NCBI RefSeq assembly: GCF_946184425.1
Contig: NZ_CAMHFP010000021.1
Location: 1-34,601 of the forward strand
Reading direction: 5' to 3'
DNA from: an uncultured Methanobrevibacter sp.
GTDB taxonomy: Archaea > Methanobacteriota > Methanobacteria > Methanobacteriales > Methanobacteriaceae
DNA length: 34,601 nucleotides
Below the pieces are notes generated by a model that searched no databases, was not told the origin of the DNA, and was given only the letters and a program-made list of their open reading frames with translations. Made by a program: the position numbers and the translations under genes. Shown here piece after piece: positions 7,529-14,664 of this stretch. Position 1 is the first letter of the stretch. Each line of letters opens with the position of its first letter.

Positions 7529-8233
7529 TTAGAATAATTGACTAATGAATTTAAATATAGCATCAGCAGTCTGATTTTGTTGATTTTCTGGTGTGATGTT
7601 AGCTACTCCATCACCTTCTTGAGGACCATAATAAGCAAATTGTTCATGATTGCCACCATCAATAATCACTTCAGTCAAATTATCCATTAATGATTTTGAA
7701 TCATTATATGCTTTCATATTTAATATTTTATCTTCAGAACCATAAACTGATAAAACAGGTTTTTTTACTTCACTATTGGGATATGCTGCCAATAATATGA
7801 CTGCATCTGCTTTACCAGTGTGATTGGTAAATGCGGCAGCCGAAAGACCTCCCAAAGAGTGACCGGCCATTATATAGTGAGAATAATTTGTCGAATCAAT
7901 AATTGAATCCGCAGTATTTTCACCAAAAAATGCAAAATTAAACATCATTTGAACCAATGCACAATCTATACCCTTATTTGTAATATCAACCAGCAATGGA
8001 AGATAAGATATATATTCATTTTTAGCGCCCGGATAAAAAATTAATAATGTATCATTTCCATCACCATCTAAAAGTAATCCATAATCTTTTTTGATAACAG
8101 AAACATTATCAGTACCGTTCAATAAATCTGTTGCCTCTTTTTGGGCTGGATGGTATGAAGTCATGTAAAAAAAAGTATATCCCAAAACAAAGACCATACC
8201 TATCACTATTAATATTTTAAACTTCTTATTCAT
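7529..8233 (-). CDS. Membrane-anchored alpha/beta hydrolase
   Basis: A 234-residue alpha/beta-hydrolase. It has an N-terminal signal anchor (Lys3-Lys4, hydrophobic 6-25) that places the domain outside the cytoplasm. The nucleophile elbow is GHSLGG with Ser126; Asp168 in YGSEDKI and His196 in GGNHEQF complete a credible catalytic triad. YPGA at about 67-70 resembles the oxyanion strand. It belongs to the dienelactone-hydrolase-like proteins annotated only as alpha/beta hydrolase, and the substrate is unknown. It follows metE by 13 nt with no clear ribosome binding site, so it may be a downstream member of the MesA operon, although a functional link is not obvious. Confidence 0.85.
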   Translation of the reverse strand: MNKKFKILIVIGMVFVLGYTFFYMTSYHPAQKEATDLLNGTDNVSVIKKDYGLLLDGDGNDTLLIFYPGAKNEYISYLPLLVDITNKGIDCALVQMMFNFAFFGENTADSIIDSTNYSHYIMAGHSLGGLSAAAFTNHTGKADAVILLAAYPNSEVKKPVLSVYGSEDKILNMKAYNDSKSLMDNLTEVIIDGGNHEQFAYYGPQEGDGVANITPENQQNQTADAIFKFISQLF

Positions 8234-8246
8234 AATATCAATAAAT

Positions 8247-9191
8247 TTAATTATATTTATCTTTAATTTGATTCATCAATTTTAGTTTATCAAAAGCAAC
8301 ATCTTTAGGAGCTCTTTTTAAACCGCAGTCCGGATCAAGAATCAAATTGTCTTTTCCCATAATATCAATAGCTTTAGAAACCAAACTATCAATATCCTCT
8401 ATGTCATCCACTTCATTAACTGATGAATCTACACAGCCAAAACCAATTTTTTTATTGGAAATCAAATTAGCATTTTTTTCCAAAACATCCAAATTAACAT
8501 CATTTCCGGCAAATTCCATGTCTAAAATTTCAACATTGAACTTTGCAATATCTTTAAATGCATTGTTTAAGGTTCCGCATACATGCATAGCAAGAGGAAC
8601 ATCCAAACCTTCATGCAATATATCAATAGCTTCTTTAGCCACTTTCATGTCAACCATTCCAGTTGACAGAAAAGGTTCATCCACTTGAATATATTCCGGA
8701 TTGACCTTTTTTGCTATTGCATCCACTTCAAATTTAAGTGAATGAGCCAAATCAATTATAGCATCTTCTTTATTTTTATAAAAAGATTGAATTCTTGAAG
8801 AATGAATAATTGTAGTAGGACCTGTAATTATTCCTTTTATTCCTTTACCTTCCGGAATTTTACCACCATAATATTCCTTAATGACTTTTTTTGCATAATT
8901 TAAATCATTAATAGATATCTCCCATGTAGGTTTTCGTATTTTAGAAACAACTACAGTATTGCCATCTTCCAATTTCATACCGGGAATAAATTTTGTAAAA
9001 ATAGAAACCATATCATCTCTCACCTGACCGTCAGAGACAATATCAACTCCCGCATCAAGTTGAGCGATAACACTATCTTTAATGGCATCTTTATAAGAAT
9101 CGTAAGCACCAAAAGTATTTAATAATTTATCTTTGAAATTAGACGGTGAACTTTCCTCACAAGGAAAACTCCCAACAACAGTTGATTTCAT
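8247..9191 (-). CDS. metE: Methanogen methionine synthase (MesA type, MetE C-terminal domain only)
   Basis: A 314-residue enzyme with only the catalytic barrel of cobalamin-independent methionine synthase; MetE of bacteria is about 750 residues. The zinc ligands are visible as His203 and Cys205 in MHVCGT, Glu226 in MEFAG and Cys289 in DPDCG. VDEPFLSTG (170-178) and VGSFP at the N-terminus are also characteristic. The Methanothermobacter homologue transfers methyl groups from methylcobalamin in vitro and is not folate dependent. A corrinoid protein is the likely physiological donor, which is inference. The gene overlaps the upstream DUF1894 gene by 4 nt (ATGA), implying coupled translation. 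Confidence 0.93.
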   Translation of the reverse strand: MKSTVVGSFPCEESSPSNFKDKLLNTFGAYDSYKDAIKDSVIAQLDAGVDIVSDGQVRDDMVSIFTKFIPGMKLEDGNTVVVSKIRKPTWEISINDLNYAKKVIKEYYGGKIPEGKGIKGIITGPTTIIHSSRIQSFYKNKEDAIIDLAHSLKFEVDAIAKKVNPEYIQVDEPFLSTGMVDMKVAKEAIDILHEGLDVPLAMHVCGTLNNAFKDIAKFNVEILDMEFAGNDVNLDVLEKNANLISNKKIGFGCVDSSVNEVDDIEDIDSLVSKAIDIMGKDNLILDPDCGLKRAPKDVAFDKLKLMNQIKDKYN

Positions 9192-9502
9192 TTTATATTA
9201 CCAGTGTCCAATTTTCTGATTTTTTCAACTTCTTCTTCATCTATTGGTAATTCAACAACTGAAGTTCCGTGACATGGTTTTGTATATGGAAGAAAGACAG
9301 TGCCTTTTTCATGATCAAAACCAATAGGAATAGGAGGAATTCCAATAACTCTAACACCTAAAACCTCATCACCAGGTTTTATATATACCAAATCATCTGC
9401 TTTAAATCTGATAATCATTGCACAATCTTTGAAACCTGCTTTTGAAGCATGAATTTCATAATTATCAGATTGTTGAAGATAAGTATCTAAACAAAAAGAC
9501 AT
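9188..9502 (-). CDS. DUF1894 domain protein (methanogen-specific)
   Basis: A 104-residue protein starting MSFCLDTYLQQSDNYEIH, recognised as the DUF1894 family found in methanogens. Its function is unknown. It is compact and beta-rich, with KPGDEVLGVRVIGIPPIPIG in the middle and PYTKPCHGTSVVELP toward the end. Cysteines are at about 4, 27 and 79. ATG 9502 is chosen over an in-frame upstream codon because AAGGAG lies 10 nt before it and it sits one base after the DUF1890 stop. It overlaps metE by 4 nt. This tight DUF1890-DUF1894-metE order matches what I recall for MTH777-776-775, suggesting a role connected to the methionine synthase. Confidence 0.85.
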   Translation of the reverse strand: MSFCLDTYLQQSDNYEIHASKAGFKDCAMIIRFKADDLVYIKPGDEVLGVRVIGIPPIPIGFDHEKGTVFLPYTKPCHGTSVVELPIDEEEVEKIRKLDTGNIK

Positions 9503-9503
9503 A

Positions 9504-9962
9504 TTATTCGAACTCCTTAATAGCTTTATCAAATTTAACTTTAATTGGTGAAGGATTATGGAATGCTCTTACAGCTTGAATGATTGCATTGCTTCCACTT
9601 TCTTCAATCATATTAACAAACTCTTCAACCTCATCAATATCTCTTGAAAATACCAATGCGAGAGATTTTGTATTAAGAATTTGGTCAAATGTTACGAAAA
9701 ATGATGCAGCAGCATCCTTATGAACAAAACCTACTAATAAATCGTAATCTCCTTCTTTAATATCTCCTAAAGTCCTTTCCAAATCCACTAAATTTAGTTT
9801 ATAATAACCTTCAGGGTCAGATATTTTTACTAATTTGGAAGCAGCAGGATTTGCTGCAATTGTTGTATCATAACCCATTTTTGTTAACTTATTAAATACA
9901 TAAACCGCCATTGGGGTTTGAGATGGAGTTTCAGGACATCCAAGTAATACCAATGCTTTCAT
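9504..9962 (-). CDS. DUF1890 domain protein (MTH777-like, methanogen-specific)
   Basis: A 152-residue protein that I recognise as DUF1890, the family of the structurally solved but uncharacterised MTH777. It starts with a Rossmann-like strand and loop, MKALVLLGCPETPSQTPMAVY, and continues as alternating strands and helices (DLLVGFVHKDAAASFFVTF, SLALVFSRDIDEVEEF). The Cys9-Pro-Glu motif and the conserved HKDAA are candidate functional residues. AGGAGA 9 nt upstream of the ATG is a good ribosome binding site. It follows the membrane protein by 13 nt and is immediately followed by DUF1894. Involvement in methyl or corrinoid transfer to MesA is only inferred from synteny. Confidence 0.88.
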   Translation of the reverse strand: MKALVLLGCPETPSQTPMAVYVFNKLTKMGYDTTIAANPAASKLVKISDPEGYYKLNLVDLERTLGDIKEGDYDLLVGFVHKDAAASFFVTFDQILNTKSLALVFSRDIDEVEEFVNMIEESGSNAIIQAVRAFHNPSPIKVKFDKAIKEFE

Positions 9963-9975
9963 ATAATAACTTCTC

Positions 9976-11058
9976 CTATGATCTTGATTTAAGTGTGACT
10001 ACATTAGCTAAAATTAATGTTCCCACGAATATGAATGTCAATAACGCCATACCGTTGATTGTTCTGTTAAATACAAATAAACCTATTAAAGATTGTGCAC
10101 AAAATGAAGCTAATGCACCAGTTAATAATACTTCTCTACCTAAATATTTTTTATTATTTTTCTCTCTTTTTTCTCGATACATAGTCAATACTTTAAGACC
10201 GACAACTATAGTTCCAAGAGTAAATATCATCAATCCAACAAGACCTAAATATCCAAAGTCAAAACCATATCCAAAAATACCCGGAAGCATATAATCTATT
10301 GTATCTTTCTGGTTTACTAAAATACCGAAAAACATTGGGAAAGGCAAACCAAAGAACAAAACAAATTGCATCGGCAAAGTAATATAACCTTCAGCAAATG
10401 CTGTTCCTTCAATACCCCAATAAGAAGCTTTACCACTATGCCCAATTAGTTGAATGTTATTTAATACAGTTTTAATACTTGATAATGAGTACTGTTCAAT
10501 CCTACCTAACCTTAGAAGTGGAGAGAAAATTGTCATCCCAGTGATTCTAGCCAATGCTTCAAGTGATATTAACCCTAAAACTGCAGCTCCTGCAAACATT
10601 AAAATTCTTTTACCAGTAATAACTGTTTTTTCTCTGAAAGATTTGGAAATAATCAGATATCCTAAAAATAATCCTAAAATCCATAAAATCAAGAAAGATC
10701 TGTGCATCAATCCACCGAATACTGTAATACCGATAGTAAATAATATTACAAATCTCCTAAGTGGCCTAATATCTACACCCGATTCCTTCATTACCTTCAG
10801 CGAAGCAAATGCTGCTACAGTTCCAAGTAATGCCAGAGGTCCGAATGGGTGAGTAAATTCCGCCTGACTTGATGAAATCACAAGCAGTGCAATATCCGCA
10901 CCAAAAAGAAGTGTAAAACCACCCATTAAAAATAATGATAAAAAGGTTACTACACTAAGTGATAATGGAATCAAGTTTAAAGTAAATACCCATATAACAA
11001 ATAGCATTATTGCAACTTCTACAATTAATTGTAAATGATTTTGAGCAATTAATAACAT
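9976..11058 (-). CDS. Polytopic membrane protein, unknown function
   Basis: A 360-residue integral membrane protein with about ten predicted membrane helices, for example around residues 10-32, 33-58, 67-88, 99-116, 118-134, 147-167, 228-250, 270-292, 308-330 and 334-352. A 60-residue hydrophilic loop (about 168-227) separates two halves. I do not recognise the family. The overall layout recalls O-antigen polymerase or ligase-like proteins, but no motif proves it. The frame remains open into the upstream tRNA gene, so ATG 11058 (MLLIAQNHLQLI) is taken as the start. No clear ribosome binding site is present and the tRNA ends 38 nt upstream, so the mRNA may arise by tRNA processing. It is followed closely by the DUF1890-DUF1894-metE genes. 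Confidence 0.75.
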   Translation of the reverse strand: MLLIAQNHLQLIVEVAIMLFVIWVFTLNLIPLSLSVVTFLSLFLMGGFTLLFGADIALLVISSSQAEFTHPFGPLALLGTVAAFASLKVMKESGVDIRPLRRFVILFTIGITVFGGLMHRSFLILWILGLFLGYLIISKSFREKTVITGKRILMFAGAAVLGLISLEALARITGMTIFSPLLRLGRIEQYSLSSIKTVLNNIQLIGHSGKASYWGIEGTAFAEGYITLPMQFVLFFGLPFPMFFGILVNQKDTIDYMLPGIFGYGFDFGYLGLVGLMIFTLGTIVVGLKVLTMYREKREKNNKKYLGREVLLTGALASFCAQSLIGLFVFNRTINGMALLTFIFVGTLILANVVTLKSRS

Positions 11059-11096
11059 ATTATAATCACAATCTTGTTTATTTTTAAAATATAAAG

Positions 11097-11169
<73 letters not shown>

Positions 11170-11222
11170 AAAAAATTTAAATCAAATATCATAATAATAT
11201 TTGACAGTTTTATTATAAATAA

Positions 11223-12254
11223 TTATTTACCATTTTTTGCCAAGTCATAAAGATTATCGATGATAATCTGGAATAAGTCATCGGTTTTAACATCAATTTT
11301 TTGATGAGGATTTACAATGAAATCAAGTGCTTTATTGATAACTTCCTCAGAATCATTAGACCTGTACATCAAACCTTTATTAATATAATATTGGTCAACA
11401 GACAATGTTTCACCAGGATAACAGGAAATAACTGGAGTCTGTAAAATTGCAGCTTCCCTATTCATTGTACCGCCCGCACCAATTACTAAGTCACATTTTT
11501 TAATGATGCTTGATGTATCTACAGGAGGTTTCAATATTGAAACATTCTCTATACCTTCAAATATTTCAGCCTGTTCTTTGAATCTTGGAAGAACCAAAAT
11601 ATTAGCCATGTTCTTTAATTCATCAACAATAGGAGTTAAAACTGATTTTCTGCAATCAGTATCCAAATATGATGCTAATGATGGTTCCGGCCTCATCAAT
11701 ATTGTTTTAGGATGTTTCAAATCAAGATTTAAATCTTCAAAAACATTGTCATTATATTTGAAATTTTTGAAATGCATTAATTCGGAAGTTCCATTATAAG
11801 AAATAATTGTATTAGGATCTGCTCCAAATTTCATTAGTTTCCACATGTCAATTATGTTTGGTGTAATAATCCTATCACATAACGGAAGAGTTAACTTATT
11901 GGCAGCAAGTGCATGTTCATTGTCCAAAACATATAAACTTGGAATTCCTAAACCGAAAGAGATTCTAGGAAGTTCAATAGAATGCTTGCTAAGGGCAACA
12001 TCCACCTTTTCATCATGAATAACATCAACAAGATTATACACTCTTGATGTGCTTTCTTTCAGTTTATCATATAAGCTTACACCATGTTTTCCAACGGATA
12101 TAAAATCGATATCATACATTTCCATTAACTTATGAATATCACCAAATTGCCTTGCGGTAACTATTACATCCTCACCCTCAGCTTCAAGGTATTTGATTAC
12201 ATCTTTAAAAAACCTCACATGAGGCGCATTTGATATATCTATCCATACTTTCAT
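11223..12254 (-). CDS. DUF354 family protein (predicted glycosyltransferase-like)
   Basis: A 343-residue cytoplasmic protein of the DUF354 family, archaeal proteins with a two-Rossmann GT-B/MurG-like fold. The N-terminus MKVWIDISNAPHVRFFK is the family signature. The C-terminal half has DLVIGAGGTMNREAAILQTP (about 258-277), which resembles the nucleotide-sugar binding region of MurG and UDP-GlcNAc epimerases. The substrate is unknown; an envelope or glycan role is inferred from the fold. GGTGG 5 nt before the ATG is the ribosome binding site. It starts 20 nt after hypB, so it is probably the third gene of the hypA-hypB transcript. Confidence 0.85.
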   Translation of the reverse strand: MKVWIDISNAPHVRFFKDVIKYLEAEGEDVIVTARQFGDIHKLMEMYDIDFISVGKHGVSLYDKLKESTSRVYNLVDVIHDEKVDVALSKHSIELPRISFGLGIPSLYVLDNEHALAANKLTLPLCDRIITPNIIDMWKLMKFGADPNTIISYNGTSELMHFKNFKYNDNVFEDLNLDLKHPKTILMRPEPSLASYLDTDCRKSVLTPIVDELKNMANILVLPRFKEQAEIFEGIENVSILKPPVDTSSIIKKCDLVIGAGGTMNREAAILQTPVISCYPGETLSVDQYYINKGLMYRSNDSEEVINKALDFIVNPHQKIDVKTDDLFQIIIDNLYDLAKNGK

Positions 12255-12274
12255 GAAACCACCGATTAATTTAA

Positions 12275-12931
12275 TTATAAACTATTTTTCTTTTCCTCAA
12301 TAGCTTTTATAATTTCATCCAATCCAGTTCCTTCTTTAAGACTGGATTTGATAATTTTAACATTAGGATTTAATTTTTTAGCATCAGCAACCATTTTATC
12401 TGCATCCGCACCAACAGCTTCAGCTAAATCTACCTTATTTATAATAACTGCATCTGATGTTTGGAAAATCAACGGGTGTTTTTCAACAGTGTCATCACCT
12501 TCGGTTACACTAACAACAACAATTCTCATATGAGAACCCAATTCAAAGTCAACAGGACAAATAAGATTACCCACATTCTCAATAATGACAATGTCCAAAT
12601 CATCCAAAGGCAAATCATGAAGACCATGACCCACCAAATGAGCATCCAAGTGACATTCTTTACCAGTGTTCAAACCGACTACTGGAACATCATGTTTTTC
12701 AATACGTCCAGCATCAAATTCAGATATTACATCACCTGCAAGAACACCTATCTTATAATCAGTATTATCAATAATTTCCTCAATTAAAGTTGTTTTACCA
12801 GAACCAATAGCTCCAACAAAATCAATACAGAATATTTCTTTATCCTCTAAATTTTCTAAGTTTTTACCAGCTAATCTTTTATTAGCATCCATTATATTTT
12901 TTGCAACTTCTACATCAGCTACTTGGTGCAT
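12275..12931 (-). CDS. hypB: Hydrogenase nickel incorporation GTPase
   Basis: A 218-residue SIMIBI-class GTPase that delivers nickel to [NiFe] hydrogenases together with HypA. The P-loop VGAIGSGKTT is at 39-48. The intersubunit metal site Cys93-His94, with nearby His98, is in GKECHLDAH. A further Cys125 lies in GNLICPVDFELG, and the base-specificity motif NKVD is at 165-168. The histidine-rich N-terminal store seen in some bacterial HypB is absent, which is usual for methanogens. It starts 18 nt after hypA, so the pair is an operon. In this kind of organism the clients would be the F420-reducing, F420-non-reducing and energy-converting hydrogenases. Confidence 0.95.
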   Translation of the reverse strand: MHQVADVEVAKNIMDANKRLAGKNLENLEDKEIFCIDFVGAIGSGKTTLIEEIIDNTDYKIGVLAGDVISEFDAGRIEKHDVPVVGLNTGKECHLDAHLVGHGLHDLPLDDLDIVIIENVGNLICPVDFELGSHMRIVVVSVTEGDDTVEKHPLIFQTSDAVIINKVDLAEAVGADADKMVADAKKLNPNVKIIKSSLKEGTGLDEIIKAIEEKKNSL

Positions 12932-12949
12932 TATTTCAACTCCATTTAT

Positions 12950-13327
12950 TTAATCATCATCAGGTTTTTCAATAACGATATTTTTAACGACAATATCTCT
13001 TCCATTAAGGATTTCAACTGCAAGACTATCACACTCAGGACATTTAACCATAGGTGCATAATGATCATTATCATCAAGGATGGCATCTCCATGGAATCCG
13101 CATTCAGAACATTTAACCTCTACAGGAATTTCCTCAAATTTAATCTCAGCATCTTCTACAATTGTATTTTCAACAAGAACGCCTAAAATAAACTTCAATT
13201 GTTCCGGATTCACCATTGCTAATCTACCCAGTTCAATAGTAACTTCATTAACCTCAGTCGCATTATTATTTTCGGCAGTATCTATAACTGCATTAATAAT
13301 ACCTTGAGCCATTGATAATTCATGCAT
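12950..13327 (-). CDS. hypA: Hydrogenase/nickel maturation metallochaperone
   Basis: A 125-residue HypA. The nickel site is the N-terminal Met-His2-Glu-Leu, and the structural zinc site is two CxxC pairs, Cys73/Cys76 (CSEC) and Cys96/Cys99 (CPEC). The zinc loop between the pairs is of normal length. The short acidic tail KPDDD closes the protein. AGGAG 7 nt before the ATG gives a strong ribosome binding site. It is the first gene of hypA-hypB-DUF354; AT-rich TATA-like sequence lies in the roughly 190-nt gap shared with the divergent aldo/keto reductase. Confidence 0.95.
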   Translation of the reverse strand: MHELSMAQGIINAVIDTAENNNATEVNEVTIELGRLAMVNPEQLKFILGVLVENTIVEDAEIKFEEIPVEVKCSECGFHGDAILDDNDHYAPMVKCPECDSLAVEILNGRDIVVKNIVIEKPDDD

Positions 13328-13444
13328 TTTGTATCTCCTATAAATAATATTAATATTATAAATTTAGTTTTATTTATTAATAAACCTATTTAATATTTGA
13401 GCATTGCGACAGTAATAATTAAAAATTTTAAAAAATAGCAAAAT

Positions 13445-13470
13445 TGTTGCAATTAACAACATATATATAG
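13445..13470 (+). promoter_or_regulatory. Candidate promoter of the aldo/keto reductase with an adjoining inverted repeat
   Basis: TGTTG-N7-CAACA (13445-13461) is immediately followed by ATATATATAG (TATA box, about 13461-13470). This places a possible repressor site over the BRE position. The downstream ATG is at 13516 and is preceded by GGAGAT 7 nt away, consistent with a short 5' leader. The repeat is short, so its role as operator is tentative. Confidence 0.4.
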
Positions 13471-13515
13471 AATGTTTTTTAAAAATAATATAAACTATAA
13501 TTTGGAGATAACAAT

Positions 13516-14664
13516 ATGAATTACAAATCAAAATTTGGTTTTGGATGCATGAGACTGCCTCAAACAGATGAAAAAGACCCGACAAAAATCAATCAGGAAC
13601 TGTTTAATGAAATGGTTGATGTTTATATGGAAAAGGGATTTAACTACTTCGATACATCCTATGCATATCACAACGGATTCAGTGAAGTTGCTATAAGAAA
13701 AGCTATAGTAGAGCGTTACCCTCGCGAGTCCTACAAAATTTGTGATAAGATGCCTACCTGGGCACTGACATCACCCTCAGACAATGACAAGTATGTTAAT
13801 GAAATGCTTGAAAGACTTGGAATAGACTATTTTGATGTATTTTTTATCCACAACATCAATTCCCCATGGTTAAAGCTGGCTGAAGAAAACAACACATTTG
13901 AATACATTAAAAAAATGAAAGAAAATGGAATAACTAAAAAAATAGGATTCAGTTTCCATGAAAAAGCAGATTTGCTCAGAGAAGTCCTTGATAAATATGG
14001 AGACTTCATGGATATTGTGCAATTGGAGCTAAACTATCTGGACTGGGAAGACTCATCCATACAATCACATGAATGTTATGACATATGTGTGGAACACGGG
14101 CTTGATGTTTACGTAATGGAACCTTTAAAAGGCGGAGTAATCGTAAATCCCTCTGAAGAAATTAAAAATGATTTCAAAAGATTCAATCCCAATAAATCAA
14201 TTGCAAGTATGGCAATCAGATTCTGTGCATCACTCGAACATGTTAAAATGGTCTTATGCGGTATGAGTAAAATGAGCGATATGGAAGACAATTGCGATAC
14301 TTTTGAAAACTTTGAACCAATCCATTATGAAGAAAAAGAATTTTTATCAAAGATGGCTGAAAAGCTTTATTCCTCACTTGCAGTTCCATGCAGCGAATGT
14401 GAATACTGTCTTGATGCATGCACATCTGAAATTCCGATCCCAAATTACTTCCACATATACAATGCAAGTAAAAACCAGCCGGAATCAAATATCTACAGAT
14501 TATATTACGATAAGTTATGTGACGAAGAGGTTTCAGCAGACGAATGTACATACTGCGGAGACTGCATTGATTACTGCACACAAAAAATAAACATTCCAGA
14601 AGAACTTGAAAAGGTTCGAGAACATTTCGAAGAAGGTTTCAGCCCATATGCTGGAAACCCTTAA
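13516..14664 (+). CDS. Aldo/keto reductase with C-terminal 4Fe-4S ferredoxin motifs
   Basis: A 382-residue protein. Residues 1-285 form an aldo/keto reductase barrel with the catalytic tetrad visible: Asp46 and Tyr51 in FDTSYAYHNG, Lys78 in CDKMP and His112 in FIHNI. Residues 292-302 (CSECEYCLDAC) and 344-354 (CTYCGDCIDYC) are each CxxCxxCxxxC motifs for 4Fe-4S clusters. This is the archaeal/bacterial anaerobe class of predicted oxidoreductases related to AKRs, in which electrons may pass between ferredoxin and a carbonyl/alcohol pair; the substrate is unknown. It has its own promoter and a GGAGAT ribosome binding site. The 3' end overlaps the convergent helicase gene by 4 nt. Confidence 0.9.
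   Translation: MNYKSKFGFGCMRLPQTDEKDPTKINQELFNEMVDVYMEKGFNYFDTSYAYHNGFSEVAIRKAIVERYPRESYKICDKMPTWALTSPSDNDKYVNEMLERLGIDYFDVFFIHNINSPWLKLAEENNTFEYIKKMKENGITKKIGFSFHEKADLLREVLDKYGDFMDIVQLELNYLDWEDSSIQSHECYDICVEHGLDVYVMEPLKGGVIVNPSEEIKNDFKRFNPNKSIASMAIRFCASLEHVKMVLCGMSKMSDMEDNCDTFENFEPIHYEEKEFLSKMAEKLYSSLAVPCSECEYCLDACTSEIPIPNYFHIYNASKNQPESNIYRLYYDKLCDEEVSADECTYCGDCIDYCTQKINIPEELEKVREHFEEGFSPYAGNP

Noticed and set aside
9911-10294. Plus-strand frame antisense to DUF1890 and the membrane protein
   Set aside because: It is the mirror of two well-supported genes and has no recognisable family features.
12461-13186. Plus-strand frames opposite hypB and hypA
   Set aside because: Low-complexity translations opposite firmly assigned genes.
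14243-14590. Frames inside the aldo/keto reductase on both strands
   Set aside because: Shadows of the iron-sulfur region; Cys/His-rich appearance comes from the other frame.
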